A stretch of 16,700 bases of DNA from an uncultured Verrucomicrobiales bacterium. GTDB taxonomy: Bacteria > Verrucomicrobiota > Verrucomicrobiia > Verrucomicrobiales > Akkermansiaceae. The stretch is taken from contig CALABM010000256.1 of the NCBI GenBank assembly GCA_937885815.1, positions 1 to 16,700 on the forward strand, written 5' to 3'. Below the pieces are notes generated by a model, which had not been told where the DNA came from, searched no databases, and was given only the letters and a program-made list of their open reading frames with translations. Position numbers and translations under genes: made by a program. Position 1 is the first letter of the stretch. Every line of letters starts with the position of its first letter. Below are positions 6,700-16,296 of the stretch, in pieces.

Positions 6700-7331
6700 C
6701 GGAGGCACTGTGGAGCATAGCTGTGGTGTGCGGGCTGCTGGTGATATCCCAGCTTAGCCCGGGACCTGATGTGTTTTTCGTATTCCGCACGGCATTGGCG
6801 CAGGGCTTTCGCCGCGGGGTGGCAGTAGGGGCCGGGATAAGCGCCGGGTTCTTCATTCAGGCAGTTGTGGCCTGCACAGCCGGTGCCTTTGTTATGCAGC
6901 AAAGCTGGAGTTGTTATATGCTCTGGGCTGCGGCGTTGTGGCTGCTCTACCTTGCGTACAAAATTTTCCCCTTCCGCGGTGCAGGTGGAGATGTGGATTT
7001 ATCCGCTCAGGGCAGGGGGCTTCAGAGTGTTTATGTGCTCCTCTGGCAAGGGTTCCTCTGCAATATTCTGAATCCCAAGTGCATGCTATTCATCCTCACG
7101 CTCAGTGCTGGTCCTTTGAATGCTCACACGGGGCTCAGTTGGTATGCTCCTGCACTCATGGTAGCACTTACCTTGGCCGGTTTGGCGGGGTGGGTGCTGT
7201 GGTCTGCCCTGCTGCAATGGGGGCCGATTCGCATTTGTTATGTGCGCCATACGAAGGCGATAGATGCCGTATTTTCCGTGCTTTTAGCGGTGTTTGCCGT
7301 GGCACTTTTGCTGCCGGGCGGTATTTTTTAA
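6696..7331 (+). CDS. LysE/RhtB-family amino acid exporter
   Basis: 211 residues with about six hydrophobic segments, the normal size for the family. The diagnostic SPGPD lies at 21-25 in the first membrane segment, followed by FRTALAQGFRRGVAVGAGISAG, and the conserved NPK is at 126-128 (CNILNPKCMLF). LysE/RhtB proteins export amino acids such as lysine, homoserine or threonine by proton exchange; the substrate cannot be read here. The ATG overlaps the upstream gene's stop (ATGA) and is preceded 7 bases upstream by GGAGG (6684-6688), one of the few good ribosome sites in the window. No function links it obviously to the nuclease; the pairing may only be transcriptional. Confidence 0.88.
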   Translation: MTEALWSIAVVCGLLVISQLSPGPDVFFVFRTALAQGFRRGVAVGAGISAGFFIQAVVACTAGAFVMQQSWSCYMLWAAALWLLYLAYKIFPFRGAGGDVDLSAQGRGLQSVYVLLWQGFLCNILNPKCMLFILTLSAGPLNAHTGLSWYAPALMVALTLAGLAGWVLWSALLQWGPIRICYVRHTKAIDAVFSVLLAVFAVALLLPGGIF

Positions 7332-7352
7332 TGTCGTTAAGTGGATTGGTGC

Positions 7353-7381
7353 TTGCCTTTTCACGCTTTTTATTGTAGAGT
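7353..7381 (+). promoter_or_regulatory. Tentative sdh operon promoter
   Basis: TTGCCT (7353-7358), a 17-base spacer and TAGAGT (7376-7381) lie in the gap between the exporter and sdhC. It would leave a leader of about 20 bases before the ATG at 7409. Matches to consensus are only 4 of 6 in each box. An alternative (TTGGTG 7346-7351 with TTTATT 7369-7374) would instead serve a start at 7382. Confidence 0.3.
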
Positions 7382-7408
7382 ATGGGGCGCAAAGACGTTA
7401 TTGCTCTT

Positions 7409-8080
7409 ATGAACGACATTATCACGACAGCATGCAAATTCGTCACGTCCTCTATCGGCCGCAAGATTCTTGTGGCCCTTACAGGTGCGTGTCTCCTCCT
7501 CTTCCTGGTGGGGCACCTGGCCGGTAACATGACCATCTACGGTGGTGATGTGACTGCAGGCGGTACCTCCTGGATTGACTATTACGCTACAGGGCTGCAC
7601 TCCATGCCCGGCTGGCTGCTTTGGTCCATTCGTCTGGGCTTGCTGGCCGTGGGTCTGGTGCACATCGTGCTCGCTCTGGTGCTCAAGTATGAGAACTACA
7701 ATGCCCGCACCCACTACCAGAAGGAAGGTACGCTGAAGGCTACTCTTTCCTCCCGTACCATGGTGGTTACCGGTATCATGATTCTCTGCTTCATGGTGTT
7801 CCACATTTGGACATTTGCCGTGTGCGGTGACCCGCACAACTGCTACAAGGTTATCGTAACTGCATTCCAGCAGCCTTGGTGCTCCATCGTTTATCTCGTG
7901 GCCCTCTGCTGCCTCTTCATGCACGTGCGTCACGGTGTTCAGTCCGTGCTGCAGACCTTGGGCCTTTCCACCCGCAAGGTGCGCCCGCTTTACAACATCA
8001 TCGGCATCCTCTTCGGTCTGGCCGTGTGTGGCTGCCTGGCTTCCATCCCCGTGTGTGTGATGCTCGGTATCCTCAAATAA
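7409..8080 (+). CDS. sdhC: Succinate dehydrogenase / fumarate reductase cytochrome b subunit
   Basis: 223 residues, five hydrophobic helices (about 20-38, 62-92, 115-138, 152-172, 198-219). It fits the cytochrome b558-type single anchor subunit of type-B succinate:quinone oxidoreductases, which carries two haems and the quinone site. Typical parts are SSIGRKILVALTG, LVGHLAGN, LHSMPGWLLW, GLVHIVLAL, VFHIWTF and HVRHGVQS; histidines at about 36, 85, 132 and 172-175 are the likely haem ligands. The protein anchors SdhA and SdhB at the cytoplasmic membrane. It starts the three-gene operon, 24 bases ahead of sdhA. An ATG at 7382 would add nine residues (MGRKDVIAL); 7409 is preferred because families of this type begin directly before the SSIG stretch. 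Confidence 0.9.
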   Translation: MNDIITTACKFVTSSIGRKILVALTGACLLLFLVGHLAGNMTIYGGDVTAGGTSWIDYYATGLHSMPGWLLWSIRLGLLAVGLVHIVLALVLKYENYNARTHYQKEGTLKATLSSRTMVVTGIMILCFMVFHIWTFAVCGDPHNCYKVIVTAFQQPWCSIVYLVALCCLFMHVRHGVQSVLQTLGLSTRKVRPLYNIIGILFGLAVCGCLASIPVCVMLGILK

Positions 8081-8104
8081 CCCCTTACAAACTCATCTTC
8101 AATT

Positions 8105-10069
<1,965 letters not shown>

Positions 10070-10101
10070 AGAATTAAACCACCAGAATTTCCTACATTAT
10101 T

Positions 10102-10869
10102 ATGGCTAATCTTAATCTTACGCTCAAGGTCTGGCGTCAGGAGAACGCTCAGGCTCAGGGCCGTATCGAAACCTACAAGGCCAAGAACATCCCGGATGAA
10201 GCCTCCTTCCTCGAGATGCTCGACATCGTGAACGAAGAACTCGTACACGAGGGCAAGGAACCCATCCACTTCGACCACGACTGCCGCGAAGGCATTTGCG
10301 GTATGTGCTCCCTCACCATTAACGGCGTGCCTCACGGCGGCAAGAAGGTGACCACCTGCCAGCTGCACATGCGCCAGTTCAAGGATGGTGACACCATCTG
10401 GATTGAGCCCTTCCGCGCTGCTGCATTCCCGCTGCTTCGTGACCTCGTGGTAGACCGTACCGCTCTGGACAAGATTATCGCCGCCGGCGGTTTCGTGGAC
10501 GTGCGTACCGGTGCTGCTCCGAACGCTAACAACATGCCCGTGCGCAAGAAGACGGCTGACGCCGCTTTCGACGCCGCCGCCTGCATCGGCTGTGGTGCTT
10601 GCGTGGCCAGCTGCAAGAACAGCGCCGCCATGCTCTTCACCTCCGCTAAGGCTGCTCATCTCAATCTGCTGCCCCAGGGCCAGCCTGAGAAGAACAAGCG
10701 CGTGCTCGCCATGGTGCGCCAGATGGACGCCCTCGGCTTCGGTAACTGCACCAACCTTTACGAGTGCGAGGCCGCTTGCCCCAAGGGTATCAGCGTAGAC
10801 AACATCGCCAAGCTGAACCGCGACTACATGATTGCCTGCGCCTCTGAGGCAGTCGGTGTGTACGCCTGA
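10102..10869 (+). CDS. sdhB: Succinate dehydrogenase / fumarate reductase iron-sulfur subunit
   Basis: 255 residues with all three cluster sites: [2Fe-2S] at C61-x4-C66-x2-C69 with C86; [4Fe-4S] at C161-x2-C164-x2-C167-x3-C171; and [3Fe-4S] at C216, C222, C226 (with the C171/CP helix pattern). It passes electrons between the flavin of SdhA and the haem/quinone site of SdhC. The spacing of the fourth 2Fe-2S cysteine (16 residues with a GVPHGGKK insert) matches the longer loop of Bacteroidetes-like members, as I remember them. It is the final gene of the operon, with a terminator 25 bases after its stop codon. Confidence 0.97.
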   Translation: MANLNLTLKVWRQENAQAQGRIETYKAKNIPDEASFLEMLDIVNEELVHEGKEPIHFDHDCREGICGMCSLTINGVPHGGKKVTTCQLHMRQFKDGDTIWIEPFRAAAFPLLRDLVVDRTALDKIIAAGGFVDVRTGAAPNANNMPVRKKTADAAFDAAACIGCGACVASCKNSAAMLFTSAKAAHLNLLPQGQPEKNKRVLAMVRQMDALGFGNCTNLYECEAACPKGISVDNIAKLNRDYMIACASEAVGVYA

Positions 10870-10893
10870 TAGGCATTCGCTGAAAACTTACAG

Positions 10894-10930
10894 CCGCCGG
10901 AGCAGAATATGCTCCGGCGGTTTTTCTTTT
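10894..10930 (+). terminator. Rho-independent terminator of the sdh operon
   Basis: Perfect 10-bp arms CCGCCGGAGC (10894-10903) and GCTCCGGCGG (10911-10920), a 7-base AGAATAT loop and a TTTTTCTTTT tail. Confidence 0.95.
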
Positions 10931-11006
10931 CCCCATTGCCGCATGTTATATTACATGAAAGAGCCCTGTATGATGACACGGCGGAACTTCATGCTGAAAA
11001 AAAAGC

Positions 11007-11036
11007 TGTACAGAGAAGGGGAAATCGGTATATAAT
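11007..11036 (+). promoter_or_regulatory. Promoter of the LolA-like gene
   Basis: A perfect TATAAT (11031-11036) with TGTACA (11007-11012) at 18-base spacing. The ATG begins 6 bases after the -10, where the transcript itself would start, so a leaderless mRNA is predicted. Confidence 0.68.
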
Positions 11037-11042
11037 GCAGCT

Positions 11043-11771
11043 ATGAAGGTTATAATTCGAAATCTTTTTGTGGCGGGCGCTGCTTTGCTTTGCGCTCTGC
11101 CGGGGTATGCTGAGGAGGCCGTGGATGTGGATGAACTTCTGCGTGCCATGCGTGATATGACCGTCAGCCAGGGGAACCGCGACGTGATGGGCACCATCCG
11201 CAAGGGGCGCAACCGCGTGCCCTTCAGCCTGAGTGCCCGTGGCGGTACGATTGTGTTCCAGTACAAGCAGGGTGAAGCTTGGCAGCGTTTCGACGTACGA
11301 ATCGGCGAGCGTAATGCGGAGCTCGTTCTGGTGAATAATGGCCGCGCTCAGGTCATGGCACCTGCCAACTATTCCCGCACGATTGCCGGCACGGACGTGT
11401 GCTACGAGGACCTCTCCCTGCGCTTCCTGTACTGGAGAGGTGGCCGCCTTATTGAGGATCCGGAGAACTCCCGCATCAAAGGCCGTGATTGCTACATCGT
11501 GGAGGTGCGGAACCCGAACCCGGGGGAAGGCCAGTTTGCATGGGTGCGCATGTGGGTGGATAAGGAGAACGGCACCACTTGGCAGATTGATGGCTACGGT
11601 GCTGATGGCCGCCTGAAGAAGCGTTTCTCCATCACTTCCGTTCAGCGTCTTTCTGATGGTACTTGGTTCTTCAAGCAGATGCGCCTCGAGGTGCGTAACC
11701 CGCAGAACCCGAACCGCACCAGCTCACTGAATTACCTTGAGATGGAAGATCTCCCCAACCGTCAGAACTGA
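11043..11771 (+). CDS. Secreted LolA-like / outer-membrane lipoprotein-sorting family protein
   Basis: 242 residues. A clean signal peptide (basic MKVIIRN, hydrophobic FVAGAALLCALP, cleavage likely after GYA at residue 23) sends it to the periplasm. The mature part is beta-strand rich, with INVF-like alternating strands, the stretch DVCYEDLSLRFLYW, then GRDCYIVEV, WVRMWVDKENGTTWQIDGY and a final RSLNYLEMEDL-like end. This order resembles the LolA-like fold family annotated as outer membrane lipoprotein-sorting proteins (the TP0789 type). LolA proteins carry lipid-anchored cargo between membranes; the substrate of this branch is not established. It is 26 bases ahead of a membrane/TPR gene, so the two are probably cotranscribed. 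Confidence 0.75.
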   Translation: MKVIIRNLFVAGAALLCALPGYAEEAVDVDELLRAMRDMTVSQGNRDVMGTIRKGRNRVPFSLSARGGTIVFQYKQGEAWQRFDVRIGERNAELVLVNNGRAQVMAPANYSRTIAGTDVCYEDLSLRFLYWRGGRLIEDPENSRIKGRDCYIVEVRNPNPGEGQFAWVRMWVDKENGTTWQIDGYGADGRLKKRFSITSVQRLSDGTWFFKQMRLEVRNPQNPNRTSSLNYLEMEDLPNRQN

Positions 11772-11797
11772 CGCAAGGGTATTCTTCGCCGTAAGGG

Positions 11798-12388
11798 ATG
11801 AAGTTTATTTTTAAGTTGCTGAATCTTTTGCTTCCGGTAGCACTGTTTGTACTGCTGCTGCCGGAAGTACGGCGTTTTTTTGATGAGGGCGAGGCGCTGA
11901 CCGGCGTAGGAATTGTGCTGGGGGCGGTGGCCGTCATGGCGGTCTGGGAAGGCCTGTTGCTGAAGCTGTGGATACTGCCGGCTTGTAGCCGTGCGCTCAG
12001 TGAGCGCGTGTACTCGGCTTCCTATTCGCCGGATGAGGATCCGCTTGTGGCGATGGCGGAGCGCATTCGCCGTGACCACGCGGTGGAGCTGATGCCTGAG
12101 TTTGAGCAGCTTGTGCGTAAAGAGGCCCGGAGGCCCCGCGCCTGGGCAGAGCTGGCCTCCCTGCTCATGGATGAGTTGAATAAGCCGGAGGACGCCTTGA
12201 AGGCTTTTCTGAGCGGCGCAGAGCATGTAAGCCGCAAGGAGGATAAAGCATTGTTCCTTTGCCGGGCGGCGCATCTTTGTGAAAAGCGCCTGAAGAATGA
12301 GGCTGAGGCCGCCAGATTATATGCTGAGGCGGCAGCTAAATACCCCGGCACTGCATATGGCCGGAAGGCGGCGGAGCGCGCCAAATAA
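11798..12388 (+). CDS. Membrane protein with two helices and a TPR-like cytoplasmic tail
   Basis: 196 residues. Two hydrophobic segments (about 5-23 and 35-60) are followed by an alpha-helical tail (about 80-195). The tail has TPR-like pairs: AWAELASLLMDELNKPEDALKAF, then KALFLCRAAHLCEKRLKNEAEAARLYAEAAAKYPGTAYGRKA, where Ala/Leu/Tyr positions fit the 34-residue pattern. TPR tails bind partner proteins. The gene follows the LolA-like gene by 26 bases and ends at a terminator 8 bases later. I do not recognise a specific family. A purine-rich GTAAGGG abuts the ATG directly, too close for a normal ribosome site. Confidence 0.75.
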   Translation: MKFIFKLLNLLLPVALFVLLLPEVRRFFDEGEALTGVGIVLGAVAVMAVWEGLLLKLWILPACSRALSERVYSASYSPDEDPLVAMAERIRRDHAVELMPEFEQLVRKEARRPRAWAELASLLMDELNKPEDALKAFLSGAEHVSRKEDKALFLCRAAHLCEKRLKNEAEAARLYAEAAAKYPGTAYGRKAAERAK

Positions 12389-12396
12389 AAAATTAG

Positions 12397-12426
12397 CCCC
12401 CGGTGAATGCCGGGGGATTGTTTTTT
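12397..12426. terminator. Terminator between convergent genes
   Basis: Arms CCCCCGG (12397-12403) and CCGGGGG (12410-12416) with a TGAATG loop. A T-rich tail (ATTGTTTTTT) follows on the + strand, and A-rich sequence on the left serves the - strand TraB-like gene. Confidence 0.85.
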
Positions 12427-12432
12427 GCTGTA

Positions 12433-13374
12433 TCAGGAGCGGATGGCCGTAATCCACTGCACGCCCTGAAGGGTGAAGCCCCGCTCCAGCATGCGTTGGT
12501 GCATGTCTCGCAGGTGCATGGCGCCGTAGAAGATGGCTATCCGAGTGCCCGGGCTAGCCTTGCGTACCACGCGGTCCAGCACGTCCATGCAGCGCATATT
12601 GCGTGAGATGACGATGGCGCTGTTCTCCATGGTGACGTCTCTGGAATCACTTTCTGCGAGGGATTCAATCATTTCACGGCGGAGGGCCTCTGTTGAGAAG
12701 GCGAAGAGGCTGCCGCTGCTGCCGTTCTCCATAAGTGAGGCGAGGATGAGCTGCAGCCAAGTTTCTCCACGCTCTTCCATGGCCCTGGCGAGCTCGTCAG
12801 AGTTCATGTCCGCATACACCATATTGCTGAGGCTGTAATCAATGCATTCCGTCTGCAGGCTGAGCTCGAGTTTTTCGGCCATGGTGGCGTAATACTGGCC
12901 GAGCAGCTGGCTGAACGCGGAGGTTCCTCTGCTTTGGTTTTCTCGTACAAGCTGGTCGAACCTGCGGCGCTCTTCCGGGGTGGCGGTACCGTTTTCTATT
13001 TTTTTGGAGAGGCGGGAAAGCTCCGGTACGTCCTCACCATCCACCAGTTCATAAAGCACATAATCATATCCCGGGAAGGCGCGGTTCAGGTTCCGGTAAT
13101 ATAGTTCATCTGCCAGGTGTACTGCGCCCACAAGGTCCACGGTACGGCCGCTGTTATCCATGTAGCGCGCCACGGGTAGAAGGAGGCGCAGCGTGCCATC
13201 CTCATCCTCTCTGCTGCAGATAAGCTCGCGAGGGTAAGCCGTTTCAGCGGGGGACTCTATCGTCTGCGCGCTGAGTAGCCCGGAAGCGGCGAAAAGAAGC
13301 AGGCAAAGCGTGGACAGAAGGCCGCCGCGTTTTCCGGCGGAGGCGGTATCTCGTGTACGGGAGAATATCATCAT
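12433..13374 (-). CDS. Secreted TraB/PrgY/GumN (Tiki-like) family protein
   Basis: 313 residues with an N-terminal signal peptide (about 19-36, cut likely after LSA at 36). All four family motifs are in place: GAVH at 83-86 in VDLVGAVHLADELYYRNLNRAF, Glu109 in VLYELV, the Arg248-Asn249 pair in ISRNM, and the second GxxH, GAMH at 284-287 in IFYGAMHLRDM. In this family (eukaryotic Tiki, bacterial TraB/PrgY and GumN) the two GxxH motifs, the Glu and the Arg form a putative metal-dependent protease-like site. Substrate here is unknown. The gene lies 33 bases after the broken amylase gene and may be read from its promoter; no Shine-Dalgarno sequence is visible. The start has two consecutive ATGs. 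Confidence 0.85.
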   Translation of the reverse strand: MMIFSRTRDTASAGKRGGLLSTLCLLLFAASGLLSAQTIESPAETAYPRELICSREDEDGTLRLLLPVARYMDNSGRTVDLVGAVHLADELYYRNLNRAFPGYDYVLYELVDGEDVPELSRLSKKIENGTATPEERRRFDQLVRENQSRGTSAFSQLLGQYYATMAEKLELSLQTECIDYSLSNMVYADMNSDELARAMEERGETWLQLILASLMENGSSGSLFAFSTEALRREMIESLAESDSRDVTMENSAIVISRNMRCMDVLDRVVRKASPGTRIAIFYGAMHLRDMHQRMLERGFTLQGVQWITAIRS

Positions 13375-13407
13375 TTATCGGGTTATGGAGGTTATGCTCT
13401 GAGCGGT

Positions 13408-15148
13408 TTATATCCATTCCAGCAGGAGTGCGCCGCCGGGGGGAATGGTGACAGGGAGCCCCGGTGAGCTGAGTTGAGCGCGCGTGACGTGCAGCTCCGG
13501 AGCGCTTGGCTCCAGAAGATTGCGGAAGGTGCAGGCCTCCGCTTTCTTGCCGGCCCAGGAGCAGGCGTCCTCCGGTATGTGGATATGGGTGCTGAAGGGT
13601 GTAGTGGTGGAGAAGTTGCACACGGCCAGCACTGTGCTGCGGGCTTTTCTGTTGTGGCGCAGGAAGGCGTACAGGAAATGGCCGGAGGTGCGTTCTCCCT
13701 CTGCGCGGCCATAATCGGGCGTCTCGCTATTGGCCCAGTTCAGGCCGTAGAAGCCGCCTTTGCTGAGGGCCGGGTGCTGCATGAGGGGCAGGAATGCTGT
13801 GCAGAAATCTCTCAGCGAGGCCTCTTGGGGAGTGAGTAGGGCGCCATCATAGCGGCCGCCGTTTGTCCAGTGCTGCAGGCGGGGGAGTGTCGTGTAATCA
13901 AAAATGGAGGTGCGGCCATTGTCTCCGCCGTAGCCGCCGGGTCCATCAGCGCGCTCGCCCACCTCCTGCCCATTGTAGAAGAGCACCGGGCTGCAGGTGC
14001 TGGCAAACTGAGCCACGAGCAGTGCGCGGGCCGCTGCCTCACCTTTCCCGCCCCAGTGTGCCGGAGCGGCAAGGCGGGGCTCATCATGGTTCTCCAGATA
14101 GCGCACGCCGCGGTGTGAAAGGATGGCGGGAGTCCAAGTCATTTGCCCAAGCACATCCCTCATAAAGCTCCTTCAGCGCACGGTAAGCCGCGCTGTCATA
14201 TACGGCGTTGAAGCCTGCCGTCAGGAGGGCCTCGTGAGCATCCCTCGCCGTGAGCTTCATGTGGTCATTGTATGCCTCCGCCATGAAGTATACGCTTTCA
14301 TCTCTCATGCGGGCATTAGCAAGAGCCCAGTGCCAGAAGGGCATGGGCACCATGTGCGCCATATCACAGCGGAAGCCGCCCACACCCATCTCCTGCCACC
14401 ATGCCAGCACTTCATCCATGAGTCTCCAAGTGCGGGGTACCATCTGCGCGGGGGTGAACTCGCGCGGCAGGGCGTCAGCCGTTGCCGGGCCGCAGCGGTA
14501 ATCCGCGCCATAGTTCAGTTTCACCGTTTCGTACCAGTCATACGGGGACGGTGACCACGTGGCGGCGTTATTCCCCGTCACGCGTCCGCACCCGCGTTCG
14601 GGCTCGAACTCCCCCTCCGGCAGCTGCATGCGGGTATCACTGTGGTGGGGTTCAAGGTAAAAGAAGGCGTTGTCTCGCGAGAAGAAGCTGCCGGTATCAT
14701 CCCCGCAGCCGAAGCTGAGCTCCGGGCGCACGGTGGAGGCGTAGCAGCGCGACACATGGTTCGGGATGAAATCTATCAGCGGCACCATGCCGTACTTGCG
14801 CACGCGTTGCAGCAGGGTTCGGAACTCCTCCAGTCTTGCAGCCGGCTCCTCTGCCAGTTCCGGGGCCACATCAAAATAATCCGTCACGGCATAAGGGCTG
14901 CCGGCCAAGCCTTTCACCACACAAGCGGGGTCAGCGGGCACGCCGGGAAATGAGGATTGGGTGGCGTGTCGCAGCACGCCGGTGAGCCACAGGTGCGTGA
15001 CACCCATGCGCGCAATGGCGCTCAGCGCGGCATCATTCACAGCGGCGAAGGTGCCGCAGCCGTTCTGTTCTCGGGTGCCTCCGGGCAGCCCGCCTTTCGT
15101 GAAATTTGAAAAGTGGCGTACAAAGAGCTGGTAAATGACAGGCCTCAT
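13408..15148 (-). pseudogene. Frameshifted GH13 alpha-amylase-family glycosidase
   Basis: The gene is read from ATG 15148 (MRPVIYQLFVRHFSNF) and would be about 580 residues. The first part, open to 14084, carries GH13 region I (D126-F-I-P-N130-H131), region II (GFRCD262MAH, nucleophile) and region III (YFMAE291AYN, acid). The second part, in the +1 frame from about 14131 to 13408, carries region IV (RYLENHDE) and the C-terminal domain. In relatives I remember, WANDLD is followed after about 13 residues by RYAENHDE; here a net one-base shift must fall between 14105 and 14131, near GCCGCGG or GGCGGG. Neither half has a full active site, so the gene is inactive if the base is right; a sequencing or assembly error is the alternative. 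The GTG at 15166 is less likely because the promoter places transcription start nearer 15150. Confidence 0.85.
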
Positions 15149-15156
15149 ATTGTGTG

Positions 15157-15185
15157 AGTTTATCACAAGCGGCAGCCGCTTGCAA
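15157..15185 (-). promoter_or_regulatory. Promoter of the amylase-TraB pair
   Basis: On the - strand TTGCAA (15180-15185), a 17-base spacer and TAAACT (15157-15162). The ATG at 15148 lies 8 bases downstream of the -10, giving a leader of one or two bases at most. Confidence 0.6.
15166..15182. promoter_or_regulatory. Perfect inverted repeat in the amylase promoter (possible operator)
   Basis: CAAGCGG-CAG-CCGCTTG, 7-bp arms with a 3-base centre, fills the spacer between the -35 and -10 boxes and overlaps the -35. A repressor here would block polymerase. The regulator is unknown, so the operator role is inference; a simple hairpin by chance is possible. Confidence 0.4.
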
Positions 15186-15244
15186 TCGTAGAATGCTGCT
15201 CCGCCCTCACAGGAGCGGGGAATATGACGCAGAGATAACCGCGC

Positions 15245-16150
15245 TTACAGCAGAAGCCTGGCACCGGGAACATCCAAGCGACGTGATTCCGCCGCATAGC
15301 CGAAGGAGCCTTCATCCGGTTCGCTGGTGTCAGCGCGGTAGTGGCGGGGCTCATGCCCATGGCGCCTCAGGTAATCCACAATGCCATGCCCCACGGCCTC
15401 CGCATACTTGCGCGCGTTGGCTTCATCCGCCAGATAAGCCACATGCCCGGCATTATTCAGGAACGCAGCCTCAACGACTGCGGCCGGTATACCGGCGTCA
15501 TCACAGGCGTTCATCCAGCCGGCGGAGCGGTCAGCATCCACATAACGGGGCACCACACTGCAGCCACGGCCACCATTGGGCATGCCGTGGTTCAGCACCC
15601 TATTTTCCAGGGCGGCTGCTATGCTGTCGCCCAAGCGGCGGCCATTGTGGCGGTTGCAAATGATGAGGCTGGGCGAGGCGCCGGTGGTCCAGCCGCTACT
15701 GCTGTTATGGTGAAGGAATACGGCGCAGGCGGCGCGGGAATAGATGGCGTAATCCGCGGAGATGATACCGCTGGCCACGCGGTCGCGGAAATAGCGGGAG
15801 GGATAGCGTTTGCCATTATCCGGTTTTCTCATGTGCAGCACTCGGGCTCTGCGGGCCATGGCGGCCAATTCCGTGCCGGGTTCAGGAGGATTGCCACGGT
15901 TAATCACGCGCACATCATAACCGGCCTGCTGAATGACTCGCTTCGTGTAATACACATAGCGGTACCACCACTCCACCTCACGGATGCGCTGCCCATTTAC
16001 GGGCCGGGCGGATACAGCACCACCCGCACCGATGTAATGCCCTATGTCCAGTACCACAGGCCCTTGGGCGGTACCCTGTGGAACTCCCACACAGTTCACC
16101 AGCATCAGCACCGCGCACAGCGCACTCATTATCAGCAGTAGCTTCCTCAT
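15245..16150 (-). CDS. N-acetylmuramoyl-L-alanine amidase (Amidase_3 fold), probably membrane-anchored
   Basis: 301 residues from ATG 16150. The N-terminus (MRKLLLIMSALCAVLMLVNC) is a hydrophobic signal with Cys20 in a lipobox-like LVNC; Asn at -1 is not standard, so it may be a lipoprotein or a plain signal peptide. The Zn-amidase residues follow: His38 in VVLDIGHYIGAG, Glu58 (or 60) in REVEWWYRY, His147-148 in FLHHNSSSG, and Glu227 in VVEAAFLNN, which is the catalytic Glu position. The enzyme cleaves the amide bond between N-acetylmuramic acid and the stem peptide of peptidoglycan. A C-terminal tail of about 35 residues (TSEPDEGSFGYAAESRR) is unrelated to the fold. An upstream frame continues to 16348 but the promoter fixes the start at 16150. 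Confidence 0.9.
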   Translation of the reverse strand: MRKLLLIMSALCAVLMLVNCVGVPQGTAQGPVVLDIGHYIGAGGAVSARPVNGQRIREVEWWYRYVYYTKRVIQQAGYDVRVINRGNPPEPGTELAAMARRARVLHMRKPDNGKRYPSRYFRDRVASGIISADYAIYSRAACAVFLHHNSSSGWTTGASPSLIICNRHNGRRLGDSIAAALENRVLNHGMPNGGRGCSVVPRYVDADRSAGWMNACDDAGIPAAVVEAAFLNNAGHVAYLADEANARKYAEAVGHGIVDYLRRHGHEPRHYRADTSEPDEGSFGYAAESRRLDVPGARLLL

Positions 16151-16160
16151 GTCGCCGCTC

Positions 16161-16189
16161 AATATAGCCCTATCACCCCTGCAGGTCAA
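16161..16189 (-). promoter_or_regulatory. Promoter of the amidase gene
   Basis: On the - strand TTGACC (16184-16189), 17-base spacer, TATATT (16161-16166). The ATG at 16150 starts 10 bases after the -10, so the leader would be about 1-5 bases. Confidence 0.72.
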
Positions 16190-16251
16190 GACAAATCGCA
16201 ACGCTTCTCCCTTCCTCCTGCCGTGATGCATGGCATCCTTCCGCGGGTAGT

Positions 16252-16285
16252 AAAAAAGCCCCGGTAGATCCGGGGCTTTTGTTAA
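16252..16285 (-). terminator. Rho-independent terminator of the TatD-like gene
   Basis: Arms AAAAGCCCCGG (16254-16264) and CCGGGGCTTTT (16270-16280) with a TAGAT loop; A-rich on the left, T-rich on the right, so usable on both strands. It lies just after the TatD stop codon on the - strand and upstream of the amidase promoter. Confidence 0.9.
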
Positions 16286-16296
16286 AATGTTATTTA

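Noticed and set aside
10955..11035. A small frame (26 codons, MKEPCMMTRRNF..) between sdhB and the LolA-like gene
   Set aside because: Its stop lies in the -10 box of the next promoter and it has no promoter of its own; no ribosome site.
14084..14175. Programmed ribosomal frameshift in the GH13 gene
   Set aside because: I see no slippery heptamer or downstream structure convincing enough, and GH13 enzymes are not known to use this; mutation or base error is simpler.
15341..16141. A 266-codon + strand frame opposite the amidase
   Set aside because: The amidase has all zinc-site residues and a promoter; the shadow has no recognisable motif.
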